DNA from: an uncultured Lachnospiraceae bacterium
Lineage (GTDB): Bacteria > Bacillota > Clostridia > Lachnospirales > Lachnospiraceae
Length of the DNA stretch: 64,000 bases
Reading direction: 5' to 3'
Assembly: GCA_902794095.1 (NCBI GenBank)
Contig: CADBFZ010000008.1
Coordinates: 1-64,000, forward strand
The number at the start of each line of letters is the position of its first letter. Positions within the stretch are counted from its first letter, which is position 1. The notes below the pieces were generated by a model. The model searched no databases. It was not told the origin of the DNA and saw only the letters and a list, made by a program, of their open reading frames with translations. Positions 44,768 through 53,756 of the stretch are shown in pieces. A program made the translations under genes and the position numbers.

Positions 44768-45637
44768 TCATAAATCATTAAATTTCAATTTTCCTAATGC
44801 CGTCGGAGTAATTGCAAGTCCTTCTTTACCCGTCTCACGAAGGCACTCCGGAAGAAGACTCCCTATTCTTCTCATAGAATCTATCACTTCATCAGGCGGA
44901 ATCTTACTTCTTATTCCCGCAATTGCCATCTGTGATGAAATAATAGCATTTACCGCACCCGATACATTTCTCTTAATGCAGGGAACTTCAACCAGTCCGC
45001 CGACAGGATCGCATGTAAGTCCCAGCATATTTTTAAGAGCTAAAGCCGCAGCATGAGCAATGGTTTCATTATCTCCGCCTTCCAAATAAGCTATGGCTCC
45101 TGCTGCCATTGCACTGGCAGATCCGATCTCTGCCTGGCATCCGCCTTTCGCTCCGGAGATTGCTGCGCTCTCTGCAAGCACTTCGCCAATTCCACCTGCC
45201 ACATACAAAGCTTCAACTATTTTATCCTGCGACACTTTCTTCTCCTCTTCATAAGTGATCAGTACCGCTGGTATCACACCGCAAGATCCGGCTGTAGGAG
45301 CCGCAACGATTCTTTTCATGCAGGCATTCGATTCGCCCATCTTCACAGCCTTTTCCATTACCTTAGTAAGAAAATTACCGATAAGACGATTCTTTTGTTT
45401 GCGATATTCTTCCAGCAGCTTTCCGTCACCGCCGGCCATACCGCTGGCAGATCTTGCTGATGCATCATAATTAGAATCCGCCTCTTTCATCGCCGTATAC
45501 ATATATAGCATTTTCCGAAAAGATTCCTCTTTGGAAGTCCCGCTTTCTCTGCAGTCCTCATCCAAAATTATTTCCCAGAATAATTTGCCTTCTTTATCCG
45601 CTTCTCCGATTATTTCGGCCAGCGCTTTATAACTCAT
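44768..45637 (-). CDS. sdaAA: L-serine ammonia-lyase, Fe-S type, alpha subunit
   Basis: 289 residues, alpha chain of the two-subunit serine dehydratase that deaminates L-serine to pyruvate and ammonia. It carries the motif APTAGSCGVIPAV (about 112-124), the GAKGGCQAEIG segment (about 162-172) and LTCDPVGGLVEVPC (about 208-221); the three or four cysteines in these segments bind the catalytic [4Fe-4S] cluster. Starts within the stop of sdaAB (ATGA overlap). GAGGAG precedes the start. Confidence 0.95.
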   Translation of the reverse strand: MSYKALAEIIGEADKEGKLFWEIILDEDCRESGTSKEESFRKMLYMYTAMKEADSNYDASARSASGMAGGDGKLLEEYRKQKNRLIGNFLTKVMEKAVKMGESNACMKRIVAAPTAGSCGVIPAVLITYEEEKKVSQDKIVEALYVAGGIGEVLAESAAISGAKGGCQAEIGSASAMAAGAIAYLEGGDNETIAHAAALALKNMLGLTCDPVGGLVEVPCIKRNVSGAVNAIISSQMAIAGIRSKIPPDEVIDSMRRIGSLLPECLRETGKEGLAITPTALGKLKFNDL

Positions 45638-46308
45638 CGTTCTTTCTCCTCTTTATTCAAACTGTAGTACGTTACTTTCTCAACGCCTTCCAGATGTTTA
45701 AGCCATTGTATTGCCTGCTCAGGAATCTCCTGATCACATTCCAAAACCATGACTGCGTTTCCGCCTCTGTGTTCACGATACAATTGCATGGACGCTATAT
45801 TTACGGACTTATGCGATAACATACTCGTAACTTCAGCCACATGCCCCGGCTGATCGTTGTTGTGTACAATAAGTGTAGGGTAATCTCCGGAGAAATTTGC
45901 AGATAGTCCGTCAATGCTTGCTATATTGATGATCGATCCACCTAAAGACTCCCCGACTATTTCCAGTCTTCTGTTTTCTCCCTCCAATTTCAAAAGCACC
46001 GAATTCGGATGCGCTTCTTTTAATGAAATACTTCCGAACTTTATTTCTATTCCCTGATCACATGCAAGTTTTAAACTGTCTGGTATTCTCGCATCGTCCG
46101 GGTTCATTCCCATCAGGCCTGCTACCAAAGCACGGTCCGTTCCATGCCCCTTACCGGTTGCATCGAAGGAACCGTACAACAGGATTTCCGCACTCTTTAC
46201 AGGTTCTCCAAGCAGCTTCCGGGCCACATAACCTATTTTTACAGCTCCCGCCGTATGTGAACTAGAGGGACCGACCATAACCGGCCCGATAATATCAAAA
46301 AGCTGCAT
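45634..46308 (-). CDS. sdaAB: L-serine ammonia-lyase, Fe-S type, beta subunit
   Basis: 224 residues, beta chain. GPVMVGPSSSHTAGAVKIG (residues 8-26) is the family signature, and an ACT domain occupies about 147-220 (TLIVHNNDQPGHVAEVTSML). The start overlaps the end of nadE by 14 bases with AGAGGAG upstream inside nadE, so the three genes are translated from one message. Confidence 0.95.
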   Translation of the reverse strand: MQLFDIIGPVMVGPSSSHTAGAVKIGYVARKLLGEPVKSAEILLYGSFDATGKGHGTDRALVAGLMGMNPDDARIPDSLKLACDQGIEIKFGSISLKEAHPNSVLLKLEGENRRLEIVGESLGGSIINIASIDGLSANFSGDYPTLIVHNNDQPGHVAEVTSMLSHKSVNIASMQLYREHRGGNAVMVLECDQEIPEQAIQWLKHLEGVEKVTYYSLNKEEKER

Positions 46309-48265
46309 TGTTTTTTCTCCTCTGACTTTCCAAATCCTTCAGCCACATAGCTGCAGACGCATCACTCGGCATTCTCCAGTCACCGCGCGGAGACAGTGAA
46401 ACCGATCCAACTTTAGGGCCATCAGGCAGACAACTGCGTTTAAACTGTTGAGTAAAAAATCTTCTGAAAAAATTCTCTGCCGCAGCGATAACTTTATCCT
46501 TGTCCAATTCAGGATATGCTTTGATAGCATAAGCTGCAGATCTTGCCGGTTCAAAACCATATCTGAGTGTGTAGAACAGGAAGAAATCATTAAGATCGTA
46601 TTTGCCGATTTTATCTTCGGTTCGCTGGGCGATAGCTCCATTGTCACTTGGTGTTAGTTCCGGAGTTATCGGTGTTTCGCAAATGGATAAAAGTACTTCT
46701 TTTAGTTGCCCATCACTCATATTCGCATAAGCACTGCATATGAATTTAACAAGTGTTTTGGGAACGGATGAGTTTACGGAATACATGGACATATGATCAC
46801 CGTTGTATGTACACCATCCGAGAGCAAGTTCCGACAAGTCACCCGTCCCGACTACGAGACCGTCTCTCATATTTGCCATATCCATCAAAATATATGTCCT
46901 CATTCTTGCCTGCGCATTTTCGTAAGTCACATCACCTTCTCCCTGATAGGACCGGTCATGTCCCAGTTGTGAAAGATGAAGATCAACTCCCTCTTCTATA
47001 GGAATCTCATGCTGTTCATCAGCAAAAAGTTCCATCAAACGCGAAGCATTATCATATGTTTCTTTGGATGTATTTCCGTGCTTTGGCATCGTCAATGCAA
47101 TTATCCTGATATCGGGTACCAGCTTTTTTGCTTCAGCACAAACAATAAGGGCAAGAGTTGAATCAAGCCCGCCGGATATGCCGATAACCAGATTCTTAAT
47201 ACCCGTCGAACGAACTCTCGTAGCCAGTCCATTTGCCTGTATCTGAAGAATCTGTTTGCATCTCTTATTCCTGGTTGCATCATCTCTAGGAACAAAAGGA
47301 TTTCTTTCGATGGGATAATCAAACTTTTTCAATAAATCCGATAAGGAATATATATCTAGTTCATCAGATCCGAGTGTGCCTATATGAACCGGTATTCGTC
47401 TGTATTCGGACGACACGGAAGTTTCAAAAGTATTCTGACGCTGCCTGTCATGCATGATCATTCCTAAATCCACAAGCGCTTTTTCTGCATGCGGGTATTC
47501 GGGAAAAACAGACTCACTCAGTATTTTCCCGCTCTGTGCGATTATGGAATGACCTGAAAAAACCAGATCGGTGCTGCTCTCACCGGTTCCTGATGATGCA
47601 TATATGTAAGCGCAATAACATGCACCGCTTTGCTGACTGACAAGTTGCGAACGATACTCGCGTTTTCCAATCAGTTCATCGGAAGCGGACGGATTTACGA
47701 TAATATTTGCTCCGGCTAAAGCCGCGTGATTACTCGGCTTATCGGGTATCCAGAGATCTTCGCATATCTCTGCTCCAAGAACCGCTCCCGACAAAGCATC
47801 TTCCGCCAATATGTCTGTTCCGAAGGGGATCTCCGTACCATCCAGGTATACTGTTTTTCCTTTTATGTCTCTGCCCGATGAAAACCATCTGCACTCATAG
47901 AACTCAGAGTAATTCGGAATGTATGTCTTAGGAATTAAAGCCTTTACCTCGCCTTGCGAAATAACAGCTGCGCAATTATACAGACTGTTACTGTATCTTA
48001 TAGGCACTCCGACAACAACAAGCGCTTCGGTACTTTTGGTTTCGTCCGCAATAGCAAAAAGAGCAGAAGCCGAAGCTTCCAATATGAGATTGCTCAAAAA
48101 AAGATCCGCACAGGTATAGCCTGTTACCGATAATTCGGGAAAAACTATAATTCCGCAATCCGTAAGTGACCTGATCATTTCCGTTATCTGAGCGGTGTTA
48201 TGATCAACATCCCCTACTTTTATATGTGGAATAGCCGTTGCAACCTGTATAATCTGATTCTTCAT
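46295..48265 (-). CDS. nadE: Glutamine-dependent NAD+ synthase
   Basis: 656-residue two-domain enzyme that forms NAD+ from deamido-NAD+, with ammonia from glutamine. The N-terminal nitrilase-type amidase shows FPELSVTG (Glu), LIPKTYIPNYSEF (Lys) and GAEICEDLW (Cys near 174); the synthase domain has the ATP loop GISGGLDST near residue 363. Start: ATG at 48265, with GGTG upstream; the frame extends 19 codons further but those cross the leader hairpin. Consensus promoter and a terminator-like hairpin precede it. Downstream genes are the serine dehydratase subunits. Confidence 0.95.
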   Translation of the reverse strand: MKNQIIQVATAIPHIKVGDVDHNTAQITEMIRSLTDCGIIVFPELSVTGYTCADLFLSNLILEASASALFAIADETKSTEALVVVGVPIRYSNSLYNCAAVISQGEVKALIPKTYIPNYSEFYECRWFSSGRDIKGKTVYLDGTEIPFGTDILAEDALSGAVLGAEICEDLWIPDKPSNHAALAGANIIVNPSASDELIGKREYRSQLVSQQSGACYCAYIYASSGTGESSTDLVFSGHSIIAQSGKILSESVFPEYPHAEKALVDLGMIMHDRQRQNTFETSVSSEYRRIPVHIGTLGSDELDIYSLSDLLKKFDYPIERNPFVPRDDATRNKRCKQILQIQANGLATRVRSTGIKNLVIGISGGLDSTLALIVCAEAKKLVPDIRIIALTMPKHGNTSKETYDNASRLMELFADEQHEIPIEEGVDLHLSQLGHDRSYQGEGDVTYENAQARMRTYILMDMANMRDGLVVGTGDLSELALGWCTYNGDHMSMYSVNSSVPKTLVKFICSAYANMSDGQLKEVLLSICETPITPELTPSDNGAIAQRTEDKIGKYDLNDFFLFYTLRYGFEPARSAAYAIKAYPELDKDKVIAAAENFFRRFFTQQFKRSCLPDGPKVGSVSLSPRGDWRMPSDASAAMWLKDLESQRRKNNAAF

Positions 48266-48280
48266 CTTTTCACCACAGCA

Positions 48281-48316
48281 AAAAGACGCTTCGGAAAAAT
48301 TACCGAAACGTCTTTG
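48281..48316 (-). terminator. Terminator-like hairpin in the nadE leader
   Basis: Minus strand: AAAGACG and TTCGG pair with CCGAA and CGTCTTT (one mismatch) around an eight-base loop, then TTTTTGC. It lies between the nadE promoter and start codon, so it can act as an attenuator. The arm starts with GCAAAGACG as in the ileS leader. Confidence 0.75.
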
Positions 48317-48348
48317 CTTCATTTAATCTGTATAAATTGTTATGACAA

Positions 48349-48377
48349 ATTATATTTTAGGTCATACCGGATGTCAA
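48349..48377 (-). promoter_or_regulatory. nadE: nadE promoter
   Basis: Minus-strand TTGACA (48372-48377), 17 bp, TATAAT (48349-48354): perfect consensus. Confidence 0.92.
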
Positions 48378-48395
48378 TGATTTTGAATTTCTTTA

Positions 48396-49178
48396 TCACT
48401 CTTCTTTCATAATTGCATCTATGCATTCGATACATGCATTTCTCATTCCGTTTTTTTCAAGAGTTACAACACCTTTTATTGTAAGTCCGCCCGGAGAGCA
48501 AACATCATCCTTAAGTACTCCCGGATGTTTTCCGGTAACCAGCTGAAGTTTTGCACTACCTGCCATGGTCTTGGCAATAAGGTTATATGCAATATCCCTC
48601 GGCAATCCATATTTTACTCCTGCATCGGCAAATGCTTCCATAATAAGGTCAAAAAATGCAGGACCGCATCCTGATATGGCTGTTCCGATACCCATAAGAT
48701 TCTTAGGCATAGTAACGACAAGACCAAGGGTTCCAAAAATCCATCTTACTTCATCCAATTCATCCGGTCTGAGATTTCCCTCTTCTTCAAACAGGAATAT
48801 TCCTTCTCCAACCATAGAAGGAGTATTGGGCATTACGCACTGGATCCTGACATCCTTTACAATCTCGGCATACATCCGGTATGTCCATCCTGCTGCAATT
48901 GAGATTATGGACTTTCCCGCCAGATCATCTTTGGTCTCTTCAAGCACTTCTTTTATTTGATCCGGTTTGCACGCCAATATAATAATGTCGGAAACGCGTA
49001 CCAAAGCGGAAGCGGATTTTAAAGGAATAAAGCCAATCTCCTCTGCGTTTTTCAAAAGTTTATCCTGATTCGGCGCGTAGGCATACATCTGTGATCCTTC
49101 TACTTCACCGGATCCGATAAATCCGGATGCAAGTGCTTTTGCCATATTGCCCATACCTATAAATCCGATCTTACTCAT
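48396..49178 (-). CDS. proC: Pyrroline-5-carboxylate reductase
   Basis: 260 residues. NADPH-dependent reduction of pyrroline-5-carboxylate to proline. Features are IGFIGMGNMAKALASGF (residues 3-19, cofactor loop), CVMPNTP near residue 115 and the signature GCGPAFFDLIMEAFADAG near 170-187, plus SPGGLTIKGVVTLEK near 228. It lies 12 bases after the AEC permease and downstream of the FAD amino-acid dehydrogenase genes, which may produce a cyclic imine related to its substrate. Confidence 0.94.
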   Translation of the reverse strand: MSKIGFIGMGNMAKALASGFIGSGEVEGSQMYAYAPNQDKLLKNAEEIGFIPLKSASALVRVSDIIILACKPDQIKEVLEETKDDLAGKSIISIAAGWTYRMYAEIVKDVRIQCVMPNTPSMVGEGIFLFEEEGNLRPDELDEVRWIFGTLGLVVTMPKNLMGIGTAISGCGPAFFDLIMEAFADAGVKYGLPRDIAYNLIAKTMAGSAKLQLVTGKHPGVLKDDVCSPGGLTIKGVVTLEKNGMRNACIECIDAIMKEE

Positions 49179-49190
49179 ATTATTCTCCTT

Positions 49191-50108
49191 TTAAATTCCG
49201 GTTAAAAAAGAAACCAACGGAATCGTTACTACCGACATAAGTGTTGTTAACGCAACTCCTTTTGATGCCAGCTCATAGTCTCCCTCATATCTTTGTGCAA
49301 GCATTGCGGTCATACTTCCAACAGGTGTGGCAAGTATTATCATACAAACTGCAAGAAGAAGTTTATCCAGTCCAAACAGTTTGAAAAACAAAACTCCGAT
49401 GATTGGAATAACAATCTGTTTAATCAATGAAAAAATCAGTATCTTCTTTTCCAGAATCATTTCCTTGATCTTCATCTCAGACATGGAATCGCCTATCACC
49501 ATCATCGACAGAGGCGCTGTCAATCCGCTCAAATAATTAACAATACTTTCAACAGTACCCGGAACCCTTACTTTACTCATATAAATGAACAAAGTTAAGA
49601 TACATGCAATTACTCCGACGTTAAAAATCTTTTTCCATTGAATGCCTCCATGCTCATGATTGTTTTTTCTCATTGCACGGATTCCCCATGTATAGATCAA
49701 AACATTGTATGGAATTACGAAAAATGATGCATATAACAAAGCCTCACTGCCATACACTGCTGAGATCAAAGGAAAACCCATAAATCCGATATTCGAAAAA
49801 ACCGTCATAACCCCGAAGGTTCCGTATTCACTTTTTTTCAACGCGAGCAATTTGACAAGAATAAATGAAAAAGCAATCAAAAATGTGTATACGCCAAGTG
49901 ACAGTATGCATATCATCAAAAGACTTCTGCCTTCGATAACAACTTCTTTATTAATTCCGGATGACAGGATAAGAGCAGGATTTGCTACATTAACCACGAT
50001 TCCGGATATAACTCTGCTGCCTTCATCATTTATGATATGAACCTTTCTGCATATATATCCGACCATCATGATAGCGAATAAAATTGCCATCTGATTTAAA
50101 AGGACCAT
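49191..50108 (-). CDS. AEC-family permease
   Basis: 305-residue membrane protein with about ten helices, of the auxin efflux carrier/malate permease family. VNVANPALILSSG (about 38-50) and FSNIGFMGFPLI (about 107-118) are the family motifs. Substrates in bacteria include malate and other organic or amino acids. Start: ATG at 50108, four bases after AGGAGG; the ATG at 50123 would place that site within the gene. Follows a hairpin that separates it from the catabolic operon, but read-through is possible. Confidence 0.85.
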   Translation of the reverse strand: MVLLNQMAILFAIMMVGYICRKVHIINDEGSRVISGIVVNVANPALILSSGINKEVVIEGRSLLMICILSLGVYTFLIAFSFILVKLLALKKSEYGTFGVMTVFSNIGFMGFPLISAVYGSEALLYASFFVIPYNVLIYTWGIRAMRKNNHEHGGIQWKKIFNVGVIACILTLFIYMSKVRVPGTVESIVNYLSGLTAPLSMMVIGDSMSEMKIKEMILEKKILIFSLIKQIVIPIIGVLFFKLFGLDKLLLAVCMIILATPVGSMTAMLAQRYEGDYELASKGVALTTLMSVVTIPLVSFLTGI

Positions 50109-50130
50109 AATCCCTCCTGTCATTTAAATT

Positions 50131-50156
50131 TAAGAACCTGCCGAAGCAGGTTCTTA
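50131..50156 (-). terminator. Hairpin at the end of the catabolic operon
   Basis: Perfect 11-bp stem TAAGAACCTGC/GCAGGTTCTTA with a four-base loop, nine bases after the FAD dehydrogenase stop. The tail on the minus strand (AAATTTAAATG) is only moderately T rich, so termination may be partial and AEC-proC partly co-expressed. Confidence 0.7.
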
Positions 50157-50164
50157 ATCAATTC

Positions 50165-51349
50165 CTATTTTACAAATCTGGAATAGTCGAGACTGCTGAT
50201 ATCAAAATCAGTACTCTCTCCCATAACAATATGTGCCATTTGCTTTCCGGTGAAAGGAGAGAAACAAATACCGTCTCCCTCGTGTCCGGCACAGATATAA
50301 AATCCCGGTACCGAATCTACATCGGATACGATAGGAAGATGATCGATAACAAAAGGTCTTACTCCGGAATAAGTTCTTATGCACTTAATGTCGGCAAGTT
50401 CGGGATAAAATCTCATTGCTCTCTCACAGATAGCCTTAACGGTTTCAATCTCCGTCCTGGTATCATAACCTCTGAACAATCTGTTACCGCCCACCAGCAA
50501 GTTACACGCCTTTGTATACTCAAGGTTAAATGCAATATTCTGATCTTCAACCAGCTTACTGACTTTTCTCTTAAAATTGATTCCGTCAAACTTAGACATC
50601 ATATAACCATATTCAAGGATCTTATTATTACAGAGTCTTTCACATTTTTCGGAAACCAGATTTGTTCCTTTTCTGGGTTCAATGGGAATATCTATACCTA
50701 CAAGCTTGCCTATTTCAGGTGCCCACACACCGGCACAGTTGATGATTCGCTTTGTCGAGATCCTGCCGTAGTTTGTATCGATGGACTCTACAGCATTTGT
50801 CTTGGGATCAAGATTGATTCCGGTGATGTCACAATAGGTCATGACTTCCATTCCGAGTTTTTTGCCTTCTTCTACGAAAGCAAAGCATACCTTATAGGGA
50901 CTGACTGCAATACATCCTGAAGGCGGCGTATAAAGAGCTCCGAATATATCCTTTGAAATGTGAGGTTCCATTTCACACAGCTCTTTATTTTCAACCATTC
51001 TAAGAGGATATCCGTCTTCGTTTTGTTTCCTCATATACTCGGAAGCTGCTTCAAACTCAGGTTCTGTCTCGCATACGTACAGACATCCTTTTCTCTCAAA
51101 CTCGAAATCAAAATCAAACTTCTTGGCCAGTTCTTCATAATAATCTATGCTGTACTGCCCCATCTTAGTATCTATTCCGGGTTGTTTATCACAGATCAGT
51201 CCGACAGCATCACAATGACTGGATGAACCGCTTGCAATATCGCCCTTTTCAAGTAACAAAGTTTTCAGTCCTCTGTCAGCAAGATGATAAGCAACCGATG
51301 TACCGATGGCACCTGCTCCGATGACCACAACATCATATACTAAAGACAT
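50165..51349 (-). CDS. FAD-dependent amino acid dehydrogenase (DAO family, beta subunit)
   Basis: 394-residue flavoprotein of the D-amino-acid oxidase fold. VVIGAGAIGTSVAYHLADRG (residues 8-27) binds FAD and GHEGDGICFSPFTGK (about 353-367) is the C-terminal FAD contact. It matches the catalytic beta chain of electron-transferring complexes that oxidise proline, D-hydroxyproline, sarcosine or opines rather than an oxygen-using oxidase. It would make an imine and pass electrons to its Fe-S and flavin partners. AAGGAGG precedes the ATG, 16 bases from the BFD gene. Substrate unknown. Confidence 0.82.
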   Translation of the reverse strand: MSLVYDVVVIGAGAIGTSVAYHLADRGLKTLLLEKGDIASGSSSHCDAVGLICDKQPGIDTKMGQYSIDYYEELAKKFDFDFEFERKGCLYVCETEPEFEAASEYMRKQNEDGYPLRMVENKELCEMEPHISKDIFGALYTPPSGCIAVSPYKVCFAFVEEGKKLGMEVMTYCDITGINLDPKTNAVESIDTNYGRISTKRIINCAGVWAPEIGKLVGIDIPIEPRKGTNLVSEKCERLCNNKILEYGYMMSKFDGINFKRKVSKLVEDQNIAFNLEYTKACNLLVGGNRLFRGYDTRTEIETVKAICERAMRFYPELADIKCIRTYSGVRPFVIDHLPIVSDVDSVPGFYICAGHEGDGICFSPFTGKQMAHIVMGESTDFDISSLDYSRFVK

Positions 51350-51365
51350 ATATGCACCCTCCTTC

Positions 51366-51650
51366 TTACTCTACAACTCCATTAGCCAGATCTCCGAAAG
51401 AGATAGGTCTGATCGGAGGTCTTGCTGATGAAGTGCCAACCTCCCAGGGCTTTGCTCCAAGTTCCTGTGCAAGGATCTGCTGTACCATTTTTTCACAGGT
51501 TCTTCCCTGGCAAAGTCCCATTCCCGCTCTGACACGTCTTTTTACCCCCACAACATCCTTTGCTCCCTGACGAATAGCTTCTTTTATTTCAGCCACCGTC
51601 ACTTCTTCACAGCGACAAACGATCATATCATCACTAAAATATTCTGCCAT
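51366..51650 (-). CDS. BFD-like (2Fe-2S) subunit
   Basis: 94 residues. Cysteines in CRCEEVT (residues 12-14) and GLCQGRTC (about 46-53) form the four-ligand pattern of BFD-like [2Fe-2S] domains. The C-terminal RPPIRPISFGDLA stretch matches the end of OoxA/HcnB-type alpha chains, where this domain is usually fused; here it is a separate small protein, as in the four-subunit proline dehydrogenases. Electron transfer within the complex is the likely role. Confidence 0.82.
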   Translation of the reverse strand: MAEYFSDDMIVCRCEEVTVAEIKEAIRQGAKDVVGVKRRVRAGMGLCQGRTCEKMVQQILAQELGAKPWEVGTSSARPPIRPISFGDLANGVVE

Positions 51651-51682
51651 AGTTTTATCCCAGCCTTTCTTATCAGTCTCTC

Positions 51683-52177
51683 CTATAAGCGTTTAATGCT
51701 TCTTACCTCATCGGCATATTCTTTAGGAATTTCTACGGTGACTACGGGTGTATGATCGAAGGCTGCGGGATTCATCACGTTTACAACCTTCGCATCGCAT
51801 ACCTCCTCTCCTTTTCTGTTAACAGCTGTAACTTCCATACCTTTCTCAGGAGTCGGCATATACTCATAAGGAAAAGCAACCGTTGCTGTATTTTCCGAAT
51901 AAGCTTTGTTAACGATAAAGATAGCAAGTCCGGGACATTTGGAAACGCAGACTCCGCAACCCGTGCACTTATCATGAGAACAAGTCGGAAGATTCGTGAT
52001 CGGATCCCCTATATGAATTGCTCCGAATCTGCAAGCAGCTTCACAGGGATTGCAGGGAATCTCCTGAACGCATTCGATAACGGCAACCGGCCCCTTCGCA
52101 TAACGTTCATCAGAAGGCAATTTCTGAATCTGACTCAGTTCTTCATATTCCAGATAACCAGTATTGATCAATGCCAT
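51683..52177 (-). CDS. 4Fe-4S ferredoxin-type subunit
   Basis: 164 residues. Two cysteine sets, ECVQEIPCNPCEAAC (about 35-49) and CSHDKCTGCGVCVSKCPG (about 67-84), should hold two [4Fe-4S] clusters. The C-terminal 75 residues are beta-rich and of unknown role. It corresponds to the ferredoxin-like gamma chain of dye-linked proline dehydrogenase complexes and gives the flavoproteins a route to low-potential carriers. Confidence 0.8.
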   Translation of the reverse strand: MALINTGYLEYEELSQIQKLPSDERYAKGPVAVIECVQEIPCNPCEAACRFGAIHIGDPITNLPTCSHDKCTGCGVCVSKCPGLAIFIVNKAYSENTATVAFPYEYMPTPEKGMEVTAVNRKGEEVCDAKVVNVMNPAAFDHTPVVTVEIPKEYADEVRSIKRL

Positions 52178-52189
52178 TTGACATCCCTC

Positions 52190-53326
52190 CTAATCCATTT
52201 CAACCGCTGCTACGACTTTCTCTTCGTATTCAGCAAGAATATTATTTTTTTCGATCTGTCTTCTCTCACCAAAAGGACCCATTCTCAGAGCTTCCAATCT
52301 CTTCCAGATCTCAATCCTCATTTTCTCCGCTTCTTTGGGTTCAATGAGTCCCAACGATTCAACTGCGGAAATACCGGCAATTCTTCCTTCTTCGAGTGCG
52401 GTATTTGCCTCTTCAACTCCTGTTGCATCGCCTGCTACATATACACCCTTTTTGGATGTTTCCATTTTGTCATTGTGAAGAGGAATAAATCCGCCAAAAG
52501 GTCCGTTGAAAGTAAGTCGGCATTTCTCAAGTTTGACCATATCCGTTGCAGGCTTAAGTCCTGCACCGATGGTAACGGTATCGGCTTCGATCTCTTTTTC
52601 GGTACCTGGAATGGGCTGAAACTTATCATCCACCTCGGCAATAACAACTTTACAAACTGTTCCGTCTTCTCCGGGAATCGCTTCAACAACGGTGTGTTTC
52701 GTATAAATCGGAACACCTGCGCGCCTAATCTTTGCTGCATGAACCGCATACCCTCCGATCTTGGGAGCGGCTTCAATAAGTGCAACCACATCACATCCGG
52801 CCTGCATAAGCTGATATGAAACGATCAGTCCTACATTTCCGGATCCGACCATTACAATTTTATTTCCGGGTTTTACGTGATTGACGTTGATCATTGTCTG
52901 TGCAGCTCCCGCACCCATAACACCGGGTGTGGTCCATCCCTTAAAGCGGACAACATTTTCGCTTGCGCCAGTTGCAATGATAACCTTCTTGGATTTAAGG
53001 GTTATGACTTCTTTTTCTCCTCCGTCGATACCTTTCTCTATTGCAATGAGATTACCGGGGAATGCACCGATGACTGTGCTCTGAAGCCAAATTTCAACGC
53101 CTGCTTTCTCTGCTTCATCAAGAAGCATCTTACCTATGTCAAAACCTCTTGTTCCGGAACGATGTGCACTTGATCCAAAGAATTTATGGATCTGCTTAAA
53201 TAACTGTCCACCGGGTTTCATATTCAGATCTACCAATAATACATCTGCTCCTGCCTTTGCCGCTTCGATCGAAGCTGCAAGTCCGGCAGGGCCTGCTCCT
53301 ACTACCAATACATCTCTTTCCAACAT
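52190..53326 (-). CDS. FAD/NAD(P)-dependent oxidoreductase (alpha subunit)
   Basis: 378-residue pyridine-nucleotide-disulphide-type flavoprotein. VVGAGPAGLAASIEAAKAG (residues 8-26) binds FAD, MVGSGNVGLIVSYQLMQAG (about 159-177) is the NAD(P) Rossmann, and GVYVAGDATGVEEANTALEEG (about 291-311, shown here as GDATG) closes the FAD site. No redox-active CxxC is seen. It resembles the middle of HcnB/OoxA alpha chains; the usual N-terminal [2Fe-2S] domain is a separate gene just upstream. Confidence 0.83.
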   Translation of the reverse strand: MLERDVLVVGAGPAGLAASIEAAKAGADVLLVDLNMKPGGQLFKQIHKFFGSSAHRSGTRGFDIGKMLLDEAEKAGVEIWLQSTVIGAFPGNLIAIEKGIDGGEKEVITLKSKKVIIATGASENVVRFKGWTTPGVMGAGAAQTMINVNHVKPGNKIVMVGSGNVGLIVSYQLMQAGCDVVALIEAAPKIGGYAVHAAKIRRAGVPIYTKHTVVEAIPGEDGTVCKVVIAEVDDKFQPIPGTEKEIEADTVTIGAGLKPATDMVKLEKCRLTFNGPFGGFIPLHNDKMETSKKGVYVAGDATGVEEANTALEEGRIAGISAVESLGLIEPKEAEKMRIEIWKRLEALRMGPFGERRQIEKNNILAEYEEKVVAAVEMD

Positions 53327-53365
53327 AATATTAACCGTCCCTTTCTCCCGATCCTTTTTGTCAGG

Positions 53366-53671
53366 TTATTTCAGTCCGTCCTGTGTCATTATCACCATGC
53401 CCTCTTTAACGGGAGTAATGCAGGTTCTGACATTTGCTTTTCCGTCAACAACCATCGAACAGTCCGAGCACTGTCCTATTCCGCAGAACAGTCCGCGTGG
53501 TTCATGTTTTTTAACTGTATAACGATTAACCTTTATGCCACTTGCGAGGAGTGCAGCAAGGATTGGTTCACCTTCATAAGCTTCGATTTCTTTGCCATCA
53601 ACCGTAATCTTTACTTTCTTCTCTTTCTTATCAACATCAAGGATGCAATGCTGTTCCACTCTCACACACAT
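53366..53671 (-). CDS. Plant-type (2Fe-2S) subunit
   Basis: 101 residues with a Fer2_4-type fold: CGIGQCSDCSMVVDG (about 64-78) and a last cysteine in VRTC (about 85) give the C-x4-C-x2-C-xn-C pattern. Such domains form the N terminus of sarcosine oxidase alpha and HcnB-like proteins. Here split off, 40 bases upstream of the FAD/NAD(P) subunit. AGAGGTG before the ATG. Confidence 0.85.
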   Translation of the reverse strand: MCVRVEQHCILDVDKKEKKVKITVDGKEIEAYEGEPILAALLASGIKVNRYTVKKHEPRGLFCGIGQCSDCSMVVDGKANVRTCITPVKEGMVIMTQDGLK

Positions 53672-53756
53672 ACAGACACCTCTCTAATTATTTTCAATAA
53701 TCCGGTCCCGACAATTAATTCACGCCGGAACCGGTTCAAGGAGCACTTTAAGTACT

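Noticed and set aside
51752-52819. Long plus-strand open frame of 355 codons opposite the ferredoxin and FAD/NAD(P) genes
   Set aside because: It lies fully antisense to two genes with clear cysteine and Rossmann motifs, is rich in Phe, Asn and Cys without any domain, and has no promoter or ribosome site.
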